Shown one piece after another: positions 17,101-26,019 of a stretch of 56,823 nucleotides of DNA. Origin of the DNA: an uncultured Flavobacteriales bacterium (GTDB taxonomy: Bacteria > Bacteroidota > Bacteroidia > Flavobacteriales_G > Salibacteraceae); the NCBI GenBank assembly GCA_937899835.1, contig CALCCE010000090.1:1-56823 (forward strand), read 5' to 3'. The notes beneath the pieces were generated by a model. That model did not search any database. It was given only the letters and a program-made list of their open reading frames with translations, and had not been told where the DNA came from. Made by a program: the position numbers and the translations under genes. How positions within the stretch are numbered: the stretch's first letter is position 1; each line of letters starts with the position of its first letter.

Positions 17101-17875
17101 GGAATTCAATTCGAATGATGTCGTTGATCTTGAGGCCCAGCAGTTTGTTGGCATGACCGATGTTGATAGCGATTTCTAAAAATCCACTGGCACCGAAGAG
17201 CGCCAGGCGCTCGCTGGCCACCACATCGTCGTAGCGGTTGCTGATGTGGTGGATATCGTACCCCGGTACCCGGAACGAAATGGTGAAATCGCGCCCCTTG
17301 CCCACCTGCCGAAACAATTGACGGGAGATGTTGGAGATGACGTTGCCGTAGGAATCTACATAAATGACCGTGCCCCGAATGGTATCATTGTCTACCACCG
17401 CCCGAAACTGGGTGCGTTCTTTCCAGTTTTCTTTGGGTGGGCCCAATACGCTGAGTGTACCGCCACGGCCCAGGTGGCAGGCTGCCTGCACAAATACTTC
17501 GCGGGTAGGGAAGGTGAGCAGGTCGGTGTTTTGATTGAGTTGCAACTCTACCATCTCTTGCGGTCGGCGATCGAACAGCAAGGAAAAAATGCCATTGTCG
17601 GCCCCGATGTAGTATTGATCTTCGAATTTTACCGCGAGGTGAACAGTATCTTCATCCAGGTTGGGCAGCACGCCGATGATGTGAATGGAGTTGGCCGGAA
17701 AGTTGGGCGTGGTGTTGCGCAGCATAAAAGCCGCGGTGGCAATGTCAAATTTGGGAACATCGTGTGAGATGTCTATAATTTGAATATCAGGAAGTTGCGA
17801 AAGGATAGCGCCCTTGATTGCACTCACATAAAAGTCGGAGGTGCCAAAGTCGGTAGTTAGGGTAATCAGGGCCAT
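17090..17875 (-). CDS. S-adenosyl-L-methionine hydrolase (DUF62 family)
   Basis: A 261-residue member of the SAM hydroxide adenosyltransferase/fluorinase fold (DUF62). The N-terminus LITLTTDFGTSDFYVSAIKG and the DISHDVPKFDIATAAF segment carry the conserved Asp and His used to activate water; YIGADNGIFSLLF and VYVDSYGNVISNI are further family motifs. Characterised relatives convert SAM to adenosine and methionine. The halogenase-specific insert is not evident, so hydrolysis is the likelier reaction. It starts at ATG 17875, divergent from phoH. Confidence 0.88.
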   Translation of the reverse strand: MALITLTTDFGTSDFYVSAIKGAILSQLPDIQIIDISHDVPKFDIATAAFMLRNTTPNFPANSIHIIGVLPNLDEDTVHLAVKFEDQYYIGADNGIFSLLFDRRPQEMVELQLNQNTDLLTFPTREVFVQAACHLGRGGTLSVLGPPKENWKERTQFRAVVDNDTIRGTVIYVDSYGNVISNISRQLFRQVGKGRDFTISFRVPGYDIHHISNRYDDVVASERLALFGASGFLEIAINIGHANKLLGLKINDIIRIEFHGN

Positions 17876-17979
17876 TCGTAAGCTCGGGGCAAGGCCGGAT
17901 TTCCGGCAAAAATTTACTTATTTTGTGCCCTCGAAAATAGAAAATGTTTCGCTGAACCTTCATTATTAAGGAAAGGAAC

Positions 17980-18963
17980 TTGCAAGAGCTATACATCAAG
18001 GTGGAATCAGCCAATCCGGTTGAAATTTTTGGCATCAACAACTCCCACATCCACCTCCTCAAAACCTTTTTTCCAAAGTTACAATTGATTGCCCGCGGCT
18101 CCACCCTCAAGGTGATGGGCGAGGCCGAAGAGCTGCAATCCTTTGAGAAAAAATTTGCTCGGCTGGTCGAGCACTTCAACAAATACAACCACCTATCGGA
18201 AACCGACATTGAACATTTAATGGCGGTGAACGGTGAGCCCTCCGAAAACGGCGAATCAAAAACCAGTGATGTGCTGGTGTTTGGAACCCACGGCCGGCAA
18301 GTGCGGCCACGAACGCCCAATCAGTTTGAAATGGTGGCCAAGGCCAAAACCTGTGACCTGCTGTTTGCCATCGGCCCGGCGGGAACCGGAAAAACCTACA
18401 CCGCGGTAGCTTTGGCAGTGCAGGCCCTGAAAGAAAAAAGGATTCGGCGGATCATCCTTACCCGACCTGCGGTAGAAGCAGGGGAGAACCTTGGGTTTTT
18501 GCCAGGCGACCTGAAGGAAAAACTCGATCCCTACCTGCAGCCTTTGTACGATGCGTTGCAGGACATGATTCCCGGCGATGCATTGGCCAAATACATGGAA
18601 AAGGGGGTGATTCAAATCGCTCCGCTGGCCTTTATGCGAGGGCGAACCCTCGACAATGCCTATGTGATTTTGGACGAGGCGCAAAACGCTACCGAATCGC
18701 AGATGAAGATGTTTCTTACCCGTATGGGCAAGAGTGCCAAGTTCATCATCACGGGCGACATGACGCAAATCGATTTGCCCCGCAACCAGCGTTCTGGTCT
18801 GGTGCATGCCTTGCGATTGCTAAAGCCCATTTCCGACATCGGTATTGTGATGCTGGATGCACAAGACGTGATCCGGCACAAACTGGTGAAAAAAATCTTG
18901 TCGGCCTATGACAAGGCTGAAGCTGAAAAAGAATCCAAATCCAAGAAGAACCCGGACGCATGA
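17980..18963 (+). CDS. phoH: PhoH family ATPase
   Basis: A 327-residue cytoplasmic PhoH-like protein. An N-terminal KH-like/PhoH N domain (about 1-95) precedes the P-loop ATPase domain with Walker A GPAGTGKT (residues 132-139) and Walker B-type [10 protein letters not shown] (near 230), then [11 protein letters not shown]. PhoH-like proteins are linked to RNA metabolism. The only start giving the full N-terminal domain is a TTG at 17980; the next in-frame ATG would remove about 45 residues. The stop overlaps the purC start by 4 bp (ATGA). Confidence 0.92.
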   Translation: MQELYIKVESANPVEIFGINNSHIHLLKTFFPKLQLIARGSTLKVMGEAEELQSFEKKFARLVEHFNKYNHLSETDIEHLMAVNGEPSENGESKTSDVLVFGTHGRQVRPRTPNQFEMVAKAKTCDLLFAIGPAGTGKTYTAVALAVQALKEKRIRRIILTRPAVEAGENLGFLPGDLKEKLDPYLQPLYDALQDMIPGDALAKYMEKGVIQIAPLAFMRGRTLDNAYVILDEAQNATESQMKMFLTRMGKSAKFIITGDMTQIDLPRNQRSGLVHALRLLKPISDIGIVMLDAQDVIRHKLVKKILSAYDKAEAEKESKSKKNPDA

Positions 18964-19913
18964 GCGGAACTTTGACCCACACCGAATTTTCTTTTCCCGG
19001 ACAAACTCAAGTTTACCACGGTAAAGTGCGGGATGTGTACTCTATTGGCGAAGACTTGCTGGTGATGGTGGCTTCCGATCGTATTTCGGCCTTTGATGTG
19101 GTATTGCCCAAAGGCATTCCTTTCAAAGGGCAGGTGCTCAACCAACTGGCCTATGGTTTCATGCAACAAACCGCCGATATCGTTCCCAACTGGACCTTGG
19201 CCATGCCCGATCCCAACGTAACGGTAGGCAAGCGTTGTGCACCCTATATGGTCGAAATGGTCATTCGGGGCTACCTCACAGGGCATGCGTGGCGCGAATA
19301 CCGCGAGGGCAAACGCGAACTCTGCGGAGTATCGCTGCCTGAAGGCATGAAGGAGCATGATCGGTTTCCGGCTCCCATCATCACACCGGCCACCAAGGCC
19401 GAAAAGGGAGCACATGATGAAGATATTTCAAGGGAACAAATCATTGCACGGGGCATTGTTTCGGAAGCGGAGTATGCCCAATTAGAAACCTATACCCATC
19501 GATTGTTTGAGCGGGGTACTGCCTTGGCAGCAGAAAAGGGCTTGTTGTTGGTAGATACCAAATACGAGTTTGGCAAAGATGTGGAGGGCAACATCACCTT
19601 GATTGATGAAATTCATACCCCCGATTCCTCCCGGTATTTTTATGCTGAAGGCTATGAAAAACGCCAGGAGCGGGGAGAGCAACAAAAGCAGTTGTCCAAA
19701 GAATTTGTGCGGCAATGGCTCATCGAAAACCACTTCCAAGGGTTAGAAGGGCAGAAAATCCCCGAAATTCCGGATGCTTTTGTAGGTTCCGTGACGGATC
19801 GCTATGTAGAACTATACGAGAAAATTTCGGGCAAACGGTTTGAAAAAGCGGCCCATACCGATGTGCTGGCTCGGGTAGAAGCCAACGTGAACCGCTTCCT
19901 TTCAGAAGGCTAA
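18960..19913 (+). CDS. purC: Phosphoribosylaminoimidazole-succinocarboxamide synthase
   Basis: A 317-residue SAICAR synthetase of purine biosynthesis (CAIR + aspartate + ATP to SAICAR). Diagnostic segments are [28 protein letters not shown] (residues ~19-46), the [17 protein letters not shown] region (near 97), [16 protein letters not shown] (near 141) and the C-terminal [12 protein letters not shown]. Length fits the longer PurC type found in Bacteroidota. It is translationally coupled to phoH and converges on the HEAT-like gene after 1 bp. Confidence 0.95.
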   Translation: MSGTLTHTEFSFPGQTQVYHGKVRDVYSIGEDLLVMVASDRISAFDVVLPKGIPFKGQVLNQLAYGFMQQTADIVPNWTLAMPDPNVTVGKRCAPYMVEMVIRGYLTGHAWREYREGKRELCGVSLPEGMKEHDRFPAPIITPATKAEKGAHDEDISREQIIARGIVSEAEYAQLETYTHRLFERGTALAAEKGLLLVDTKYEFGKDVEGNITLIDEIHTPDSSRYFYAEGYEKRQERGEQQKQLSKEFVRQWLIENHFQGLEGQKIPEIPDAFVGSVTDRYVELYEKISGKRFEKAAHTDVLARVEANVNRFLSEG

Positions 19914-19914
19914 A

Positions 19915-20463
19915 TCACCCTTCAATCACCCGCTCTTGCAACACTTCTTGCAAGCTGCGCAGCAAGTCTTCTTTTTCGTCGGGAGCTTCCAAAGCCTCTT
20001 TTACAATCTCCAACCCTTCTTCCAAATCAGTTTCCGGAAGCGGAGGTGCCATGTTTTCGATCACCGTAAGGCACTCCAGGCAAGTGAGGTAGCTGTCGCG
20101 AGTGGCAAGGCTCACAAACAGCAAAAGGTATTCATTCACATCCAAACCCGATTCCCAAAACGCAGAGACGAGCAACGGCCGTACGGGCTTGGTACGCGGA
20201 TCGTTGATGGCGGCAATCAAAGGTTCAATGCTGCGCGTGGTCTTCAGTTGGGTCAGCAGTAAGCGAACCTTGGCATCCACCTTCGTTTCCGGATGGTTGA
20301 GCATCGCATCAATCATAGCGGGAATGGCACGGTGGTCCCCTTCCTTTTCGGTGCGGTTCAAAGCCCGCATCACCACTTCAGCATCTTTCGAGCGCAAGTC
20401 TTCCAGTAGTTTCCGGTTTTTTTCGGCTTCTTTTTGCGCTTTGCTCTTTTCTTCCAGGTCCAT
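19915..20463 (-). CDS. HEAT-repeat-like cytoplasmic protein
   Basis: A 182-residue, charged, all-helical protein without a signal peptide. Pairs of helices resembling HEAT/PBS-lyase repeats run through the middle (VMRALNRTEKEGDHRAIPAMIDAML, then a second unit). The N-terminus (MDLEEKSKAQKEAEKNRK) is a short basic/acidic helix. I start at the ATG at 20463; the longer frame adds an unrelated stretch into the divergent intergenic region. Function unknown; such proteins usually act as protein-binding scaffolds. It is divergent from the four-cysteine membrane protein triplet. Confidence 0.62.
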   Translation of the reverse strand: MDLEEKSKAQKEAEKNRKLLEDLRSKDAEVVMRALNRTEKEGDHRAIPAMIDAMLNHPETKVDAKVRLLLTQLKTTRSIEPLIAAINDPRTKPVRPLLVSAFWESGLDVNEYLLLFVSLATRDSYLTCLECLTVIENMAPPLPETDLEEGLEIVKEALEAPDEKEDLLRSLQEVLQERVIEG

Positions 20464-20624
20464 AGCTTGTTGATATTGGGCGGCAAAGATACGGATTCGA
20501 AGTGGCTGAACGAGCAAGGGTAAGACCTGCTGAAAACCAACTATTTCAAAAAAAGAGAAGCATTTTATGGAATTGCTTACCGGCATTCACCTTCAGGATG
20601 TGCATCTTGATAAACGAGTTCAAC

Positions 20625-21404
20625 ATGGAGAAGCCTCAATTTGAAATGCCGCGTCCTTGTTCACAAGGATGGGAGCAAATGGACCCGGTCGAAAAAGATC
20701 GCTGGTGTGCCCGCTGCGATAAAAAGGTCTACGATTTTACCCAGGCCTCAGCGGCTACCATTCAGCAGGTTTACCAACAAGCGGAAGGGCGCATCTGTGG
20801 TCGATTGCGAAGAGAGCAGTTGATGCCCGTTCCATCCGGATGGAGCTTAAAGCATTTTGTGCTGGCCCTTTGGCTCGTTTTTGGTACTTCGCTCTTTAGC
20901 GGAGTGCAAGCCCAAAACGATACCATTGTTTTTGCCGAAGAGCAGTACCGTACCTTCACCATTGAGGTGAAAGATGCCAGCGGGGCAGTGTTGCCTGGAG
21001 CCAATGTGGTGGTGCACCTCGAAGGTAAAACACAAGTGTTTGCTGAATCTGCCGGGGATGATGGTAAGGCAACGGTTTATTTATCATTGGATAATATCGG
21101 TGAGGCATCTTCAATCTTGGTAAGCGTATTCTACATTGCCATGGAACCACAACATTTTTGCTTTCAGATCGACTCCAAGGCAGAACTCAATAGTGCAGCG
21201 CTGCGCGCGTCCTACCTCGAACTGACGCAAGTAGATTTGGGTGAAGGGTTTGAACTTCGTCAATGGGAGGGAACCTTAGAAGTTCGTTTGAGCGAAGACC
21301 CCAATACCATTGTAATTGGCGAAGTGGTCATGCCTCCGCGCTGGCAGCACAAGTTTCGCCGGGCCAATCCGTTTAAAAAACAACAACCCCGATACCATGA
21401 GTAA
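20625..21404 (+). CDS. Four-cysteine single-pass membrane protein, paralogue 1
   Basis: A 259-residue protein, first of three tandem paralogues. Residues 1-65 form a cysteine domain with the pattern PC (Cys12), W-x2-M, CARCDKKVYDFT (Cys28, Cys31) and CGR (Cys58). One hydrophobic helix follows (about 75-97, ending GVQAQ), then an outer domain opening FTIEVKDASGAVLPGANVVVH, which is a carboxypeptidase-regulatory-like (CNA-B/SusC-plug type) beta sandwich. The domain order suggests a cytoplasmic cysteine domain and a periplasmic beta domain, although the helix could instead be a late signal sequence. The ATG at 20625 places the motif as in the other two copies. Confidence 0.72.
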   Translation: MEKPQFEMPRPCSQGWEQMDPVEKDRWCARCDKKVYDFTQASAATIQQVYQQAEGRICGRLRREQLMPVPSGWSLKHFVLALWLVFGTSLFSGVQAQNDTIVFAEEQYRTFTIEVKDASGAVLPGANVVVHLEGKTQVFAESAGDDGKATVYLSLDNIGEASSILVSVFYIAMEPQHFCFQIDSKAELNSAALRASYLELTQVDLGEGFELRQWEGTLEVRLSEDPNTIVIGEVVMPPRWQHKFRRANPFKKQQPRYHE

Positions 21405-21493
21405 CGACCGATTGCCCCACGGGCATCTCCATTCTCAATGCAAGGGCTCTACACGTTCACTTTAGAAGCGGCATACCCCCAATAACTGAATCC

Positions 21494-22894
21494 ATGACCG
21501 ACATTAACATTTCTATCCCAGCTCCGTGCCACGAAGATTGGGGCAAGATGAGCCCTGCTGACAAAGGCCGTTTTTGCCAGTCGTGCAGCAAAGTGGTGCG
21601 CGATTTCACCAACGAAAGCCAGGAAGCGATTTACCAAGCCTATCAAGAGGCGAAGGGACAGCTGTGCGGCCGCTTTCGCGAAACGCAAATCACTGCTCAG
21701 CCAGCACCCATTCGGCCCTTTTCCTGGATCAAGCGTTTTGTGTTGGCCTTGATGTTGGCCTTTGGTGCCCACCTTTTTGTGTTTGCTCAATCTCCGGGAA
21801 TTGATGACTCCTTAACCCCAAGGGAAGCCCTTTGGTTGGAGGTAGAGCCCGAAAACACCACCGTTTTTTCCTTCACCGTGAAGGAGGCCACCACCGGTGA
21901 GGCCATTGCTGGTGCAAAAGTGAAATTGGTAGGAGCCATCGCCGACACCAAGTGGACCAATGCCTTGGGAATGGCGCGAATAGCGATCACCAAAAGGGAA
22001 ATATGGCGGTTGCCCTTGCTCGTAAAAGTGACTGCCGAAGGCTATCCAGCTCAGGAGTTGGTGGTCGATCTGCAAAAGGCCGATTGGCTGATTGAAATGG
22101 GCGCGATTACTGCTAAATCAGTTCCAGGCAGCACGGGTGAAAGCCCAGTAGTTGTTTTTCAAGAGGTCGACTTTACCGAACCAACCGTTTCGCAAGTCGT
22201 TTTCCCGGATAACCTTACCGGAATAGTGTCCATTCGTTCAGCAACTGCGTCACCAGCGGACACGCTTACTCCCCAGCAACGCACCCATTTTTCAGAAGCA
22301 GCTTTGCGCAACGATTTAGAAGGACCAGCTGCGGAAGAAGCCAATCCTAGTGATAGAAACACCCACCCAAAAGCCACAATGGCCGAACAGGACCAGAGCA
22401 ATATAAAACTGGTGGAGGAGGGAACACCGGATGTTAAACTGCCTGGTGATACCCAAGGGCAAAGCAATGGTTCTTCCCTGGTTAACGAAGGTGCTCCAAT
22501 GCAGGGGAGGAGTTCGAGTGATAGCACGACCACTCAATCATACGAAGAGGAGAAAGCAAGATTTGAGGCTGACCCACGCCTAAAAATACTTTTACAAACT
22601 ATGGGTAAGATGCGGGTCACCCTAGCAGAAGAATCAACTGAAAATGCTGACCAATGCGCCAGGGTAAAAGGGGAGATAAAGGTGGCTCCAATGACCGAAA
22701 GCGACAGTACATCATCTTCTCAAAGCAACACCCTACAAGAGCTAGAAGTAATTGAACGACAGGTGCCTCGGGAGGAAACCATTTATTTGGGAAAGCCGTC
22801 GGTAAATCATACCGAAAGAGAAACCAGCCCTACCCGATTACCGAATACATTACCCAATTCTATCTCAACCAACAGCGAGCAACAAAGTCCGTAG
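21494..22894 (+). CDS. Four-cysteine single-pass membrane protein, paralogue 2
   Basis: A 466-residue paralogue of the genes on either side. The N-terminal domain keeps PC (Cys12), WGKMSPADKGRFC, CQSCSKVVRDFT and LCGRF at the same spacing. A hydrophobic helix (about 80-100, ALMLAFGAHLFVFAQ) leads into a carboxypeptidase-regulatory-like beta domain (FSFTVKEATTGEAIAGAKVKLVG). Unlike its neighbours it has a long C-terminal extension (about residues 230-466) rich in Ser, Thr, Glu, Gln and Pro, with no recognised domain and probably disordered. It begins 89 bp after paralogue 1. Confidence 0.72.
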   Translation: MTDINISIPAPCHEDWGKMSPADKGRFCQSCSKVVRDFTNESQEAIYQAYQEAKGQLCGRFRETQITAQPAPIRPFSWIKRFVLALMLAFGAHLFVFAQSPGIDDSLTPREALWLEVEPENTTVFSFTVKEATTGEAIAGAKVKLVGAIADTKWTNALGMARIAITKREIWRLPLLVKVTAEGYPAQELVVDLQKADWLIEMGAITAKSVPGSTGESPVVVFQEVDFTEPTVSQVVFPDNLTGIVSIRSATASPADTLTPQQRTHFSEAALRNDLEGPAAEEANPSDRNTHPKATMAEQDQSNIKLVEEGTPDVKLPGDTQGQSNGSSLVNEGAPMQGRSSSDSTTTQSYEEEKARFEADPRLKILLQTMGKMRVTLAEESTENADQCARVKGEIKVAPMTESDSTSSSQSNTLQELEVIERQVPREETIYLGKPSVNHTERETSPTRLPNTLPNSISTNSEQQSP

Positions 22895-22936
22895 GAAGAC
22901 GGATGAACCAATTTTTTCTAACCAAAGCCCCAATAC

Positions 22937-23872
22937 ATGCCCCCAATAAACTTTACTGTTCCCGAGCCTTGTGGCAAGACCTGGAACGACCTGGAGCCCC
23001 GAAAACTTGGCAGGCACTGTAATGCTTGCGAAAAGGTAGTGTATGATATGACCGGAATGACCGGTGAGCAAATCCTGAAGTTTTACCGCCAAAAGGAAGG
23101 AAAGGTCTGCGGGCGGTTTCACCCTTTCCAGCTGACGGATGCTCCTTTGCGGCCCGCTTCCTGGCTTAGGCGCTTTTTACTCTGCCTGTTGTTGGTGTTT
23201 GGAAACTATCTGTTTGTTTTTGCCGACTCGCACACTGCCAGTTGGATAGAAAAAACCACAACCGAGTGGTTGGATGCACCAGTAAAAGTCCAAATCGAAG
23301 TAGTGGATGCTGTTTCAGGCTTGACCATTGCCGGAGCCCACGTGTTGGTGAAGCCGGGAGAAACGCCTTATCGATTGCGCGCCTCTCTGACCGATTCTCT
23401 TGGGAAAACAACCCTTACTTACCAGCAAGCGGAAGAACAAGAAATTGCCTGGGGAGAGGTTGAAGTAAGTTTTCCAGGATATCAACTTTCCCAAATAGCC
23501 GTACCTCAGAAATCCGGATTGTTTCAAGTAGCGTTGAAGCGAAAAACACATTCGGTGGACTTTGCTTGTAGGACTTTTGGCACCACGGTTACCTTTATGC
23601 CCCATTCGGACGAAGCTTTTATCTATGGAGACCTATGGGCTTCCGGGCCTATTTTCAGAGATCCAGATCATTTCTTGTTTTACCCACCGGTGAACAGCTT
23701 CAAAAACCTGGAGGCGCTTGAGAACCGCATTGTCTCTGACCCCGAGCCAGAAAAGTCAGTATTAGAAAGTACTCAGGTGCCCATGCCCGCAAAGCCTCCA
23801 CTACCGGAGCCTCCACCCATCACGCCACTACTGCCAGAGCCTTCCCAACTAAGAATAGGGCGAGGGGAGTAG
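22937..23872 (+). CDS. Four-cysteine single-pass membrane protein, paralogue 3
   Basis: A 311-residue third paralogue, 42 bp after the second. PC (Cys12), W-x2-L, CNACEKVVYDMT and VCGRF are conserved, followed by a hydrophobic helix (FLLCLLLVFGNYLFVFA, about 77-94) and a beta domain opening VQIEVVDAVSGLTIAGAHVLV. The C-terminus ends in a Pro-rich tail. The conserved order in three copies shows that the N-terminal cysteines are functional rather than accidental. Substrate and partners are unknown. Confidence 0.72.
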   Translation: MPPINFTVPEPCGKTWNDLEPRKLGRHCNACEKVVYDMTGMTGEQILKFYRQKEGKVCGRFHPFQLTDAPLRPASWLRRFLLCLLLVFGNYLFVFADSHTASWIEKTTTEWLDAPVKVQIEVVDAVSGLTIAGAHVLVKPGETPYRLRASLTDSLGKTTLTYQQAEEQEIAWGEVEVSFPGYQLSQIAVPQKSGLFQVALKRKTHSVDFACRTFGTTVTFMPHSDEAFIYGDLWASGPIFRDPDHFLFYPPVNSFKNLEALENRIVSDPEPEKSVLESTQVPMPAKPPLPEPPPITPLLPEPSQLRIGRGE

Positions 23873-23874
23873 TG

Positions 23875-23889
23875 CCAGCGTAGCGCTGG
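23875..23889 (+). terminator. Short hairpin after the triplet
   Basis: CCAGCG (23875-23880), TAG, CGCTGG (23884-23889) is a perfect 6-bp hairpin two bases after the stop of paralogue 3. There is no T-run behind it, so intrinsic termination is uncertain. The rest of the gap to 24069 shows only two CGAAACATA repeats around 23961 and 23992. Confidence 0.35.
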
Positions 23890-24069
23890 ACTTATAGTTC
23901 ATAAAATTCCGATCGGAAAACGAATCATCCAAGCTGATTGGCTTAATTAATTAGTCCTGCGCGAAACATAACGAGACTGGTGACTCTCCTCGAAACATAG
24001 GGAAATTTCGACCAACAAAATCAAGGGTCCATTAGCCCCAACGACTGAAAAAGGAACCAAAAGGCGGTT

Positions 24070-24704
24070 TCAATGCCGCGCACCAAAAATGGCGCTGCCC
24101 ACCCGAACCATGTTGCTTCCTGCTTCTACGGCAAGCGGATAGTCACCACTCATGCCCATGGAGAGAATAGAAAATGTGGGTTGGTCGGCAAAAAATTCCT
24201 TGGAAGTATCGTCAAACAGTTGTTTGAGAGACGCGAATTCCCGCTGCACCACCTCTGTATCGGAAGTATTGGTGGCCATCCCCATCAGTCCCCGCACCCG
24301 GATGTGCTCCATCGACTGATACGTTTCGTGGCGGAGCAGTTCGGCCAACTCTTCCTCGCTCAAACCAAATTTGGTTTCTTCTTTGGCGATGAAGATTTGA
24401 AGCAACACATCAATCACCCGGTCGTTCTGAGCCGCCCGCTTGTTGATTTCCTTCAGCAATTTCAAAGAATCCACCGCGTGAATGAGGGACACGAAGGGCG
24501 CAATGTATTTTACTTTATTGGTTTGCAGGTGGCCTATGAGGTGCCAGGCGATGTCCTTGGGCAACTCCTCGTACTTGGAAGCCATTTCCTGCACGCGGTT
24601 TTCTCCAAACACGCGCTGCCCGGCGGCATAGGCTTCTTCGAGCACCTCCACCGGTTTGGTTTTAGAAACCGCTACCAGGGTTACTTCCGCTGGTAGGGTT
24701 TCAT
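24070..24704 (-). CDS. yggS: YggS family PLP-binding protein, start region broken
   Basis: Member of the YggS/PLPBP family (PLP homeostasis, TIM-barrel fold). The family segments VTLVAVSKTKP, FGENRVQE, WHLIGHLQTNK, RGLMGMA and SMGMSGDYPLAVEAGSNMVRVGSAIFG are all present. The PLP-binding lysine lies in VAVSKTKP, upstream of the only good start codon in frame, a GTG at 24651, so that GTG cannot be the true start. The frame is open to a stop at about 24715 but has no ATG/GTG/TTG before the lysine. An ATG at 24704 is in another frame; one extra A in the AAA that follows it would give MKTLPAEVTLVAVSKT. Either a real one-base deletion or a sequencing error. Last gene of the serC-serA-DUF1015 operon. 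Confidence 0.8.
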
Positions 24705-24742
24705 TTATAGCATTTTAATTTTCTGCAATCGACATAGGTTCA

Positions 24743-25996
24743 TCAGTCTTCCAGACTATGAACAAACAAACCGCTACGAAGTTTGGGCTCGAACCACGTC
24801 ACCTTCGGTGGCATGATCATGTCATTGTCCGAAATGTCAATGAGTTGCTGCATGCTCACCGGATACATGGCAAAAGCCACTTTCATCTCGCCACTGTTGA
24901 CTCGTTTTTCAAGCTCGCCCAAACCACGGATACCGCCCACAAATTCAATGCGCTTGTCACGACGGAGGTCTACAATGTTGAGCAGTGGCTCCAATACTTT
25001 GTTTGAAAGGATGGTAACGTCCAACACGCCCACCGGGTCGTTGTCATCATATGTGCCCGCTTACGCGGTAAGCTTATACCACTGTTGGTCAAGGTACATG
25101 CCAATGGTGTGCAAACCCTCAGGGCGGTAGGCATCCGAACCTTTGGCTTCTACTTCAAAGCTTTCGCCCAGTTGGGCAATGAATTCCTCCGAAGAGTGGC
25201 CGTTCAAATCCTTCACCACCCGGTTGTAGTCGATGATTTGCAATTGATTGTCGGGAAAAAGCACCGACATGAAGAAGTTGTAGCGCTCATGGCCTTTGTG
25301 GTTGGCATTGGCTTCGCGGAATTCGCGACCGACCAAAGCACCGGCTGCGGTACGGTGGTGACCGTCTGCAACGTAGATAGAAGGTACATCGGTTTCGAAA
25401 AGCTCCACCATTTGGCGGATGATCTCCCCATCGCGAATGACCCAAAGCGCGTGGTGAATGCCATCTTCCGCAATGAAATCGTATTCTGGTGCATCGTGGC
25501 CCTTCACCATATCCACCAGGTTGTCAATCGCCTTCACCGCAGGATAGGAGAAAAAAACCGGCTCGGCATTCATTTTGCCTACCCGCACGTGGTTTTTACG
25601 GTCCTCTTCCTTGTCTGGACGGGTGAGCTCGTGTTTCTTTATGTTGTTGTTGAAGTAATCGTCGATGGCGTTGCAGCCCACCAAACCGGTTTGTGTGCGG
25701 CCGTCCATCGTCAATTCATACACGTATAAGAATTCGCCTTCGTCCTGCACCAGCACGCCATCTTCTACCAATTGGTCGAAGTTGGACTTGCCTTTGGCAT
25801 AAATTTCGGGAGCGTAAGGATTTTGCGAATCGTCAAAATCGATTTCGGGTTTAATCACATGAAGAAACGAAACCGCGTTGCCTTCGGCTTCATCGCGAGC
25901 CTCCTGGGTATTGAGAACATCGTAAGGGCGGCTGGCCACTTTGGCCGCCTGCTCGACCACCGGACGGATGGCCTTGAAAGGTTTTAATACAGACAT
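24743..25996 (-). pseudogene. DUF1015 family protein, interrupted by an in-frame stop
   Basis: A 418-codon frame encoding a DUF1015 protein, a family of unknown function usually linked to serA/serC in Bacteroidota. From ATG 25996 the first 311 residues include LKPFKAIRP, SRPYDV, and the family motif YVADGHHRTAAG near residue 210. A TAA at 25061-25063 then interrupts; the same frame continues with AGTYDDNDPVGVLDVTILSNKVLEPLLNI and runs 105 more codons to the normal C-terminus (24743). Reading frame and family similarity are unbroken across the stop, so this is one gene with a nonsense change (for example AAA to TAA), not two genes. Confidence 0.85.
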
Positions 25997-26019
25997 GGCT
26001 TAAACAGCTAAGGCCGGGT

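Noticed and set aside
24070-24651. yggS starting at GTG 24651
   Set aside because: This start would remove the PLP-binding lysine and the first beta strand of the family.
24743-25033. Separate gene starting at GTG 25033
   Set aside because: It is in frame with the upstream DUF1015 part, ten codons after the stop, and corresponds to the C-terminal quarter of that family.
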